Assembly: GCF_000341105.1 (NCBI RefSeq) | Contig: NZ_ANBB01000057.1 | Coordinates: 1 to 56,499 of the forward strand | DNA from: Nocardiopsis potens DSM 45234 | GTDB lineage: Bacteria > Actinomycetota > Actinomycetes > Streptosporangiales > Streptosporangiaceae | Direction of reading: 5' to 3' | DNA: 56,499 nucleotides | Shown: piece by piece, positions 50,458 to 56,499 of the stretch | Numbering within the stretch: the first letter of the stretch is position 1 | How the letters are laid out: every line of letters starts with the position of its first letter | The notes under the pieces: model-generated | The model's input: only the letters and a program-made list of their open reading frames with translations | Databases searched by the model: none | What the model was told of the DNA's origin: nothing | Program-made: the position numbers and the translations under genes

Positions 50458-52050
50458 TCAGTAGCCGGCCCAGGCCTCCGGGTCCTGCTCGTAGCCGATG
50501 ACCGAGGGGTCGAGCAGGGTGGAGGGGCGGACGTCGCCGGTCGCCTCCAGGGAGCGGTCCTCCGGGAAGACCTCGGCCGCCTGCAGCACGGAGCCGCTGA
50601 GGAAGCGCAGGTCGGGGGCGTCGGAGGGGAGGCCCAGCGGGGGGCCGTCCCCCTCGCCGCCGCCTTCGGGGGCGGCCAGGAAGTACCCCCAGTCGCCGAA
50701 GCTGGGCACGTCCACGTGGTACGGGGTGGTGGCCCAGCCGGCCTCCTCCAGGGAGGCGCCGATGCCCCAGTAGGCCTTCGGCGCGAAGAACGGCGAACCG
50801 GCCTGGACCGCGAACCGGCCACCGTCGGCCAGCGCGTTGCGGACCAGCCCGTAGAACTCCACCGAGTAGAGCTTGGCGGTGCCGACGTCGTCGGGGTCGG
50901 GCATGTCGGCGATGATCGCGTCGTAGCGCTCGCCGTTCTCCCGCAGCCAGTTGAAGGCGTCGGTGTTGACCACCTCCACCCGGGGGTCGTCCAGGGAGTC
51001 TCCGTTGAGCTCGGAGATCTCGGGGTCGGTGCGGGCCAGCCGGGTGACGGCCGGGTCGAGGTCGACCAGGGTCACCGACTCGACGTCGGGGTAGCGGAGG
51101 ATCTCGCGCACCGCCAGCCCGTCGCCGCCGCCGAGCACCAGCACCGAGCCGCGCGCCCCGTCCAGCACCGGGTGCACCAGCGACTCGTGGTAGCGGTACT
51201 CGTCCAGCGAGCTGAACTGCAGGTCGCCGTTGAGGAAGAGCCGGGTGTCCCGGCCGTCGGAGGTGCGGGTGACCACGATCTCCTGGTAGTCGGAGCGCTC
51301 CGCGTGCACGATCGGGGCCCGGTAGAGCGCCTGCCGGGCGGTCACCTCGAACCGGCCGGAGTAGGCGAACGCGGCCGCGAGCACCGCGACCACCAGCACC
51401 ATGGCCGAGGTGGTCAGCACCCGCGACCGGCGCCGCAGCGACGAGCGGAACAGCCACAGCACCACCCACATGCCCACCACGGCGTTGACCGCGCCGACGA
51501 TGAGCGCCCCCTCGACCAGCCCGAACACCGGCAGCAGCAGGAAGGGGAAGGCCAGGCCGCCGATCAGGCCGCCCACGTAGTCGGCGGCGAACAGGTCGGC
51601 GACCGCGTCGGCCGCGTCCTGCCGGCGGATCCGCTGGATCAGCTCCATCAGCAGCGGGATCTCCGCGCCGATGAGCGCGCCCACGGCGAACGCGCACAGC
51701 ACCAGCGCCGGCTGGTACAGCGACAGGTAGGCGTAGGCCGCGTACAGCGCCAGCACCGACAGCCCGCCGACCAGGGACAGCGCCCCCTCGATCACGGCGA
51801 ACCAGAACGCGGGCCGGGCGGTCAGCCCCTTGGACGCCAGCGAGCCGACGCCCATCGCGAACACCATCACGCTGAGCACGATGGAGGCCTGGGTGATGGT
51901 GTCGCCCAGCAGGTAGCTGCCCAGCGCGACCAGGGCCAGCTCGTAGACCAGGCCGCAGGCCGCGCAGATGAAGACCGCGAGCAGCACCAGGAAGCGTGCC
52001 GCCCGCGGCGGGACCGGGAGCCGGAGGGGGGATCCGGAGGGGCCGGTCAA
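50458..52050 (-). CDS. Membrane-fused spermidine synthase-like protein
   Basis: 530 aa. Seven or so N-terminal membrane helices (LVLLAVFICAACGLVYELALVALGSYLLG onward, to about 230) are fused to a spermidine synthase/methyltransferase domain (about 250-500). That domain has the LVLGGGDGLAVREIL cofactor loop, VTLVDLDPAV, VVNTDAFNWL and ADMPDPDD. The fusion is a known actinobacterial family. Whether it makes polyamines is uncertain. TTG start overlaps the DUF350 stop (TTGA). Last gene of a five-gene coupled operon. Confidence 0.93.
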   Translation of the reverse strand: MTGPSGSPLRLPVPPRAARFLVLLAVFICAACGLVYELALVALGSYLLGDTITQASIVLSVMVFAMGVGSLASKGLTARPAFWFAVIEGALSLVGGLSVLALYAAYAYLSLYQPALVLCAFAVGALIGAEIPLLMELIQRIRRQDAADAVADLFAADYVGGLIGGLAFPFLLLPVFGLVEGALIVGAVNAVVGMWVVLWLFRSSLRRRSRVLTTSAMVLVVAVLAAAFAYSGRFEVTARQALYRAPIVHAERSDYQEIVVTRTSDGRDTRLFLNGDLQFSSLDEYRYHESLVHPVLDGARGSVLVLGGGDGLAVREILRYPDVESVTLVDLDPAVTRLARTDPEISELNGDSLDDPRVEVVNTDAFNWLRENGERYDAIIADMPDPDDVGTAKLYSVEFYGLVRNALADGGRFAVQAGSPFFAPKAYWGIGASLEEAGWATTPYHVDVPSFGDWGYFLAAPEGGGEGDGPPLGLPSDAPDLRFLSGSVLQAAEVFPEDRSLEATGDVRPSTLLDPSVIGYEQDPEAWAGY

Positions 52051-52466
52051 GAGATGGCCGCGGCGACCACGAGGGCGACCGCGATGTGCGCCGAGGCGTT
52101 GATCCAGGCGGCGGGCTGGAGGTCGGCGTGGGTCACCACGGCGCCCAACTTACCGGGGGTGAGCAGGTCGATGACGACGAAGGAGAGCCCCATCAGCACC
52201 AGCCCGATCACGCCGTAGACGCCGGTCAGCAGCAGGCCCTCGGCGAGGGGGCCGGTGCTGGTGTAGACGGCCATGGCCACCACCAGGGCGACGCCCAGCG
52301 TGTTGGCGGCCAGCACCAGGGTGGCGTTGGGGTTCTTGTCGGTCCAGATCAGGGCGTGCAGCTTGCCCGGGGTGAGCACGTCGACCAGCAGGTACCCGAG
52401 GGCCATCAGGACCATTCCGAGTACGCCGTAGGCGAGGCAGGCGAGCGCCTCGTACACGATGAACAC
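52047..52466 (-). CDS. DUF350 membrane protein
   Basis: 139 aa. Two repeats of a pair of helices each contain the DUF350 signature: LMALGYLLVDVLTPGKL and LMGLSFVVIDLLTPGKLG. Family members (E. coli YjfL is one) occur next to polyamine or glutathionylspermidine-type enzymes. Here the next gene encodes a spermidine synthase-like protein. Function unknown, probably membrane scaffold or channel. GTG start with AGGAG 8 bases upstream. Confidence 0.93.
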   Translation of the reverse strand: MFIVYEALACLAYGVLGMVLMALGYLLVDVLTPGKLHALIWTDKNPNATLVLAANTLGVALVVAMAVYTSTGPLAEGLLLTGVYGVIGLVLMGLSFVVIDLLTPGKLGAVVTHADLQPAAWINASAHIAVALVVAAAIS

Positions 52467-52497
52467 CGTTATCCGCTCCTATTCATGATGCTCGCGT

Positions 52498-52836
52498 TCA
52501 CTTGCCCCAGCCCGGGCCGCCGCCGCGGTACCCCGAGCCGTTCCGGTGGCCGTCGCCTCCGCCGAAGAACCACCAGCCCCCGCCGGAGGAGCCGCTGGAG
52601 GAGCCGTGCGAGGAGGTGGTCCGGCAGCCCACGTAGATGTATTCGCCGTCTTCGTACTCGTAGTCGCCGCGGTCGTCGTTGTACACGTACCGGCCGTCGA
52701 CCAGGTCGTAGTCGCCGCAGTCCGGGCGCCCGCCGCCGCTGCTGCAGGCGGCGATCAGGAAGACGAACAGGACCGCCAGCAGGCCCAGGGTCAGGAATAT
52801 CTTTCCGGCGCCGGACGCGCCGCTCTCGTCGTTCAC
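52498..52836 (-). CDS. DUF4247-like lipoprotein
   Basis: 112 aa. A short N-terminus precedes a hydrophobic helix ending in the lipobox-like IAACSS (Cys about 31). An acidic/aromatic stretch (DYDLVDGRYVYNDDRGDYEY), a Cys pair and a Ser/Gly-rich tail with WWFFGGGDG follow. Position and look match the small DUF4247 proteins in DUF350/spermidine synthase operons, though the family call is tentative. GTG start overlaps the upstream stop as GTGA. Confidence 0.72.
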   Translation of the reverse strand: MNDESGASGAGKIFLTLGLLAVLFVFLIAACSSGGGRPDCGDYDLVDGRYVYNDDRGDYEYEDGEYIYVGCRTTSSHGSSSGSSGGGWWFFGGGDGHRNGSGYRGGGPGWGK

Positions 52837-53411
52837 GGTCGTTCGGTCCTCCCAGGGAGGTCGGGGGGAGAGAGGTGCGTCTCGGTGCGCACCAGCTCAC
52901 CGCTCTGCGGATAGGAGTGCCAGGTCGTCCAGTGCAGCCGCCCGGGCCCCGGAGAGCCGGCGGCGAGCGCGGTGACGGCGGCCGGGTCGCCGGGGAAGGA
53001 CGCCGCGACCGAGGCCGGATGCGCCTCGGCGGCGGCGATCAGGGCGGCCACCCGCTCGGTGAGGGCGTCCGCGCCGTGCCGCTCGACGGTGCTGCGGAAC
53101 CGGTAGCCGAGCCGGCCGGGGAGCTCGCGCCGGGCCGACTCGGGCAGCGGCCGGGCCTCCCGGCCGGGATCGGCCAGGCAGGCGACGGTCTCGGTGAGCA
53201 GCGCGGCCCCGGTGCCCGCCGCGGCGACCGCGACCTGGTGCGAGGCGCCGAGGACGCGCAGCTCGACCCGGTACCCGGCGATCCGGGCGCGGGTCCGGGC
53301 CAGCGCGGGAAGCCCGGCGTGCTCCAGCGACCAGGAGAGGTCGGCGGCGCGGGTGTCGGTGAACGGGACGTCCACGGCGACCGCGCCGAGCAGGGGGGCG
53401 GGGGAGGGCAC
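52833..53411 (-). CDS. DUF2617 family protein
   Basis: 192 aa, soluble. Features are VDVPFTDTRAADLSWSLE, YRVELRVLGASHQVAV, LGYRFRSTVERHGADALTERV and the C-terminal WHSYPQSGELVRTETHL, typical of DUF2617. Function unknown. Starts at GTG three bases after the DUF4178 stop and overlaps the next gene by four bases, so it is coupled within the operon. Confidence 0.88.
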   Translation of the reverse strand: MPSPAPLLGAVAVDVPFTDTRAADLSWSLEHAGLPALARTRARIAGYRVELRVLGASHQVAVAAAGTGAALLTETVACLADPGREARPLPESARRELPGRLGYRFRSTVERHGADALTERVAALIAAAEAHPASVAASFPGDPAAVTALAAGSPGPGRLHWTTWHSYPQSGELVRTETHLSPPDLPGRTERP

Positions 53412-53414
53412 GGG

Positions 53415-54032
53415 TCAGGCCTCCGGGGCGTCCGTGGACGGGTAGACGGTGATGTCGCCGCGGTTCACCACGGTTCCGGTGGCCGCCTCCCATCGGCCGT
53501 GGTCGAACCGCTCGAAGGAGAGCAGCGACCCGTCGGCGGCCTCGTAGTCGGCGTAGTCCATGCCGCCCTGGGCGCGCAGGCCGGTGGTGCCCTCGGAGCG
53601 GTAGGAGGCGCTGCCGCGCTCGGTCAGCCGGTAGGTGGTGCCCTCCAGCTCGACGGTGCGGCCGTGCGGGGTCAGCTCCAGGTCGGGGCGGCCGGTCCAG
53701 AGCGCCATCTGCAGGTCGGGGTCCTCCTCCACGGAGAGCCAGCGGCGGCCGCCCTCGACCTCGATGAAGTGCTCGGCCCAGACCGCGCCGCCCTCGGACA
53801 GCCGCAGCGAGCCGCGGATCCAGGCCTGCTCCGCGCCGTACTCCAGCATGTCCCCGGCGCGCAGCGAGAGCGGGTCGCCGCCGGTCTCGCCGATGTCGGC
53901 GAACGGGTCGCGGGGCGGCTCGGGCGCGGCCGGAGCCGCCGCGGGCCGCTTCCGCAGCAGGACCACCAGGAGCGCCGCGACCACGATCGCCAACACGGCC
54001 ACCAGCAGGAACAGGATCACTGTGGTGTTCAA
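53415..54032 (-). CDS. DUF4178 membrane-anchored protein
   Basis: 205 aa. An N-terminal helix (TVILFLLVAVLAIVVAALLVVLL) and Pro/Ala linker precede the DUF4178 domain (about 55-200: LSLRAGDMLEYGAEQAWIRGSLRL, GGRRWLSVEEDPDLQMALW, YEAADGSLLSFERF). DUF4178 proteins recur with DUF350 and polyamine enzymes. Their function is unknown. TTG 54032 has GGAG 8 bases upstream and starts right at the membrane helix, so it was preferred to a longer reading. First gene of the operon. Confidence 0.9.
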   Translation of the reverse strand: MNTTVILFLLVAVLAIVVAALLVVLLRKRPAAAPAAPEPPRDPFADIGETGGDPLSLRAGDMLEYGAEQAWIRGSLRLSEGGAVWAEHFIEVEGGRRWLSVEEDPDLQMALWTGRPDLELTPHGRTVELEGTTYRLTERGSASYRSEGTTGLRAQGGMDYADYEAADGSLLSFERFDHGRWEAATGTVVNRGDITVYPSTDAPEA

Positions 54033-54241
54033 GCGGGGGCTCCCATCGGTACTTCGGCGTGCACGGTCCGGCCCCGCCACCCGGGGCATCGGGGGGTAGG
54101 ACGAGGAAGGGGCCGGGCGGGTTCCCGCCTGGCCGCGACCGGACGTATCGTCTCAGACCGCGCCCCGGCCGAGGGAGGGCGGTACGCCCCGGACCTTCGG
54201 CGGAGCCACGCCGGCAGGGCCGCGTCGGCCTCGGGCCGGGA

Positions 54242-54553
54242 TCAATGCCTCGGGGACGGCGGCACGTTCCACCGCCCGGCGGCCGCCCGCTCCCGCAGCA
54301 GCGCGTCGTCCCCGTGCGCCCGGCACAGCCCGCCGTGCACCGGCCCGCCCTCCCGCGGCCGCGGGCACCCCTCCCGCGCGCACCGCCGCCCGCCCAGCCG
54401 CACCCGCCGCTCCCGCACGTCGTCGGCGTGCGCGGCGCAGTACGGAGCCCCCTCCGCCAGCCCGATGCAGTCCGGCACCGCGCACACCCGGTCCCCGTTC
54501 AGCCACCTTCCCAGCAGCACCCACCAGGGCGCCTGCCACTCCGCACCGTCCAT
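54242..54553 (-). CDS. Small protein with two Cys/His knuckles
   Basis: 103 aa. Two successive CxxxxC-x(9-13)-CxxH units (CAVPDCIGLAEGAPYCAAH and CAREGCPRPREGGPVHGGLC followed by RAH) are likely zinc sites. The N-terminus has tryptophans (EWQAPWWVLLGRWL). It reads as a genuine zinc-binding protein, perhaps nucleic acid or protein binding. No named family. No clear ribosome binding site is seen. Divergent from the WD40-like gene. Confidence 0.68.
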   Translation of the reverse strand: MDGAEWQAPWWVLLGRWLNGDRVCAVPDCIGLAEGAPYCAAHADDVRERRVRLGGRRCAREGCPRPREGGPVHGGLCRAHGDDALLRERAAAGRWNVPPSPRH

Positions 54554-54709
54554 GCCCAGAAGGTCCGCCCGCCCCCGGCCCCCGGCAACCGCCGCGGCCG
54601 CCTCCGGCCGTTCTTCTCTGCAGAGGTTTCACCCCGAGTCCCCCGCCGCCCCCTGCGGCTCCTCCGCCCCGCGGACGCGTGTCGGACCCCGCCCCTACAC
54701 TCCGCGCCC

Positions 54710-55774
54710 ATGACGCCCCCCTTCATCTCCTCCCGAGCCCCCTCCCACGAGATCTGCGACCTCGACCTCGTCACCGTCGACGGCCGCCCCCTCTTCGTCT
54801 GCGCGGACGGAGGCCCGCGGGTGTACACCTGGGACCCGTCCGACGACCGCTGGACCGAGTACCGGCTCCGGCAGCCGTACCGCCCGGACGAGTTCCACGC
54901 GCTCTACGGGTTCCTCCCGGAGGAGGACGACGACTACAGGATCACCGCCGTCTGCGCGGCCGTCGCGGACGGCCGGATCGTGGTCGGCGGCGGCAACTAC
55001 GAAGAGCCCTTCGCCCAGTGGGACCTGCACACCGGCGCCGTCCGCGAGCACGCGAGGCTCGACCACGGCGGGGTGCAGACGGCGGTGAGCGCGGCACCGG
55101 GCGGGCGCCCGCACTTCATCGTCGGCGACTGCAGCGCGTTCCCCGCCTTCCTGCGCGTCTGGGACGCGTCGCGCGGCGGCGGGGACGGCGACGGCGCCGC
55201 GGCCGCCGAACCCGCCCGGTGCGACGGGCACGGGGACAGCGTCGGCGGCATCGCGGCCGGAACGCTGGACGGCCGCCCGGTCCTGGTCTCCGGCGGGTGG
55301 GACGGCCTGGTGATGATGTGGGACGCCGGCGGGCGGACCCTGCTCAGGGAGTTCGAACCGGCCGTCTCCGTCATGGGCCTCGGCCTGGCGGACGTGGACG
55401 GCCGCACCCGGGTGGTGGCGGTCGGCGAGGGCGAGGTGGTCCTGGGCGACCCCGGCACCGGCGAATGGCAGGACTGCATCGACATCGCCGGCGAGCGGCC
55501 CGACGGCGACGAGGACGACGAGGACGACGAGGACGACGGCTCCGCCGTCACGTGCGCGGACGTCGGCACCGCGGCCGGCCGCCCGATCGCGGTGACCGGC
55601 TCGGACGACGGCGCGGTCCACGTGTGGTCCCTGGAGGAGCGGCGCCTCCTCCACGGCCCGTTCACCGAGCACGAAGGGGAGATCCGGGCCGTCCGCATCA
55701 CCGCGCTGGACGGCCGCACCGCCGCCGTCGCCGCAGGCCGGGACGGGGACGTGCACGTGTGGCACCTCGACTGA
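54710..55774 (+). CDS. WD40-like beta-propeller protein
   Basis: 354 aa. Six or seven blades are suggested by recurring GRP(V/L)FVCAD/VSGG...V(Y/R/H)(T/V)W(D/S) motifs: PRVYTWDPSD, FAQWDLHTG, FLRVWDAS, GLVMMWDAGG, GAVHVWSLEE and GDVHVWHLD. An acidic Asp/Glu repeat (about 265-275) interrupts the propeller. No signal peptide, so probably a cytoplasmic interaction scaffold. No clear Shine-Dalgarno before ATG 54710. Confidence 0.85.
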   Translation: MTPPFISSRAPSHEICDLDLVTVDGRPLFVCADGGPRVYTWDPSDDRWTEYRLRQPYRPDEFHALYGFLPEEDDDYRITAVCAAVADGRIVVGGGNYEEPFAQWDLHTGAVREHARLDHGGVQTAVSAAPGGRPHFIVGDCSAFPAFLRVWDASRGGGDGDGAAAAEPARCDGHGDSVGGIAAGTLDGRPVLVSGGWDGLVMMWDAGGRTLLREFEPAVSVMGLGLADVDGRTRVVAVGEGEVVLGDPGTGEWQDCIDIAGERPDGDEDDEDDEDDGSAVTCADVGTAAGRPIAVTGSDDGAVHVWSLEERRLLHGPFTEHEGEIRAVRITALDGRTAAVAAGRDGDVHVWHLD

Positions 55775-55862
55775 CCCGCACCTCCGCCGCAACCGCCGGA
55801 CCCTCTCCGCCCTTGCGTGTGCGAGCACTCCCGAACGTCCGCTAGACTTAACTCCGTTGCCA

Positions 55863-55936
55863 CGGGGTGTAGCGCAGCTTGGCAGCGCGCTTCGTTCGGG
55901 ACGAAGAGGTCGTGGGTTCAAATCCCGCCACCCCGA
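55863..55936 (+). tRNA. tRNA-Pro (CGG)
   Basis: 74 nt. Acceptor CGGGGTG/CACCCCG, discriminator A. Anticodon stem CTTCG/CGAAG encloses TTCGGGA (anticodon CGG). T-arm GTGGGTTCAAATCCCGC. CCA not encoded. A -10-like TAGACT (55843-55848) lies 14 bases upstream. Confidence 0.97.
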
Positions 55937-55944
55937 CGTGGTGG

Positions 55945-55972
55945 AACGCCGGGTCCGTACGGGCCCGGCGTT
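55945..55972 (+). terminator. Terminator after tRNA-Pro
   Basis: AACGCCGGG (55945-55953) pairs perfectly with CCCGGCGTT (55964-55972) and is followed by TCGTATT, 8 bases after the tRNA. Confidence 0.8.
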
Positions 55973-56156
55973 TCGTATTGGGGCCGAATTCGTCTCCAGC
56001 GAGAGCCCCGGCGGGCCCGTCGGCGGCCTTCCTTCCGGTGAGGGCGCCGGTGCGCGGGCGGTGCGGCAGGGCCGGGCCGTCTCCGGGCCGGGAACCGTTC
56101 CAGGGCCGCTCGCGTCCACTCGCACGCGAGCGGTGCGGAGGCGGGAGGCGGAGGCC

Positions 56157-56499
56157 ATGGCCGAGGAGGAATCCGGCGGCGCCGGGCAGGGGGCGGCCCC
56201 GGTCGGTCGGGCGGCGGTGGCGGTGGGTGCGCTCATCGGACTCGTCTGGCCTGCGGTGCTGCTGCTGCCGGCGACCGGCGTGCTGCTGCCCTTCGTCGAC
56301 AAGCCCTGGGCGTGGGACGGCGGTGAGGCCGCCGCCGTCATCGTGCCGTCGCTCGGGGGAGCGGTCCTGGCGGTCCTCCCGGTGGTCGGGCTGCTGCGCC
56401 GGCTGCGGGTGCCGAGCCCCTGGGCGACCGCGGCGACCGGGCTGCTCCTGGTCTGCCCGGCGGCGCTCGCCCTGGTGTGGTGGGGGGGCGGGGGGGGGG
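56157..56499 (+). CDS. Membrane protein, 3'-truncated by window end
   Basis: At least 114 codons from ATG 56157, which has GGAGG within the preceding 15 bases. A polar N-terminus (MAEEESGGAGQGAAPVG) is followed by three hydrophobic segments (VAVGALIGLVWPAVLLLPATG, AVIVPSLGGAVLAVLPVVGLL, ATGLLLVCPAALALVWW). No family can be named from this part. The reading ends in poly-G, so the last few codons may be sequencing or assembly artefact. Confidence 0.65.
   Translation, partial: MAEEESGGAGQGAAPVGRAAVAVGALIGLVWPAVLLLPATGVLLPFVDKPWAWDGGEAAAVIVPSLGGAVLAVLPVVGLLRRLRVPSPWATAATGLLLVCPAALALVWWGGGGG

Noticed and set aside
51996-54713. Long plus-strand frame opposite the DUF4178-spermidine synthase operon
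   Set aside because: No domain is recognisable, and five well-formed coupled genes occupy the other strand.
56107-56131. GCTCGCGT/ACGCGAGC inverted repeat before the last gene
   Set aside because: It is all GC-rich and short. Such repeats are common in this composition, and there is no independent support for an operator.

Overview
The window is high-GC actinomycete chromosome (GTG and TTG starts are common, stems are GC-rich, third codon positions are almost all G or C). The gene order, three-PASTA PknB, Bpa, DLW-39 protein and a guanidine-III aptamer close to the Thermobifida one all fit a Nocardiopsis/Thermobifida-type organism in a region near the replication origin. That placement is inference from gene content. 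The left edge cuts a 5S rRNA and the right edge runs into poly-G, so the window may be one whole draft contig.

Layout. 1-2.9 kb: end of an rRNA operon, a WYL regulator, orphan operator-like palindromes, two small proteins, and a guanidine-III riboswitch driving a Gdx/SugE exporter. 2.9-6.3 kb: an XRE/DUF5753 regulator, the DLW-39 peptide, tRNA-Ala, a two-domain VOC protein and a DUF1707/DUF4870 membrane protein. 6.4-7.8 kb: a gene-free 1.4 kb repeat element bracketed by two halves of a palindrome. 7.9-20.1 kb: cell-envelope and division core: DUF5324-like protein, cyclophilin, rhomboid, crgA and the conserved fhaA-fhaB-pstP-rodA-pbpA-pknA-pknB cluster. 20.4-31.6 kb: tRNA-Leu, TetR, an SSI-like lipoprotein, rhodanese, a PAS/GAF histidine kinase, anti-sigma kinase and STAS partner-switch proteins, a GT2, pheA, serS, the proteasome activator bpa and a quinone oxidoreductase. 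31.8-43.0 kb: a Pro-rich EspI-like ATPase with internal repeats, tRNA-Ser, an acyltransferase, a hotdog thioesterase, a DnaN-type sliding clamp without dnaA, a cluster of four DnaA boxes, DUF2786, PhzF and Nudix proteins.

43.1-50.4 kb is the most unusual stretch. It holds a polytopic membrane protein, a convergent operon of three membrane-anchored proteins, and then two related small acidic peptides (64 and 62 aa) followed by a 1004-aa SARP-NB-ARC-TPR regulator resembling AfsR. Upstream of the peptides there are three direct repeats at exact 11-bp spacing, ending 8 bp before a TAGGGT -10 element. This is the layout of a SARP binding site and suggests an AfsR/AfsS-like circuit with new peptide effectors.

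50.4-54.0 kb is a translationally coupled operon DUF4178-DUF2617-lipoprotein-DUF350-membrane spermidine synthase. The end carries a Cys/His-knuckle protein, a WD40-like protein, tRNA-Pro and a truncated membrane protein gene. Long perfect palindromes recur at 22.2 kb and 50.4 kb and, split in two, around the 6.4-7.8 kb element.
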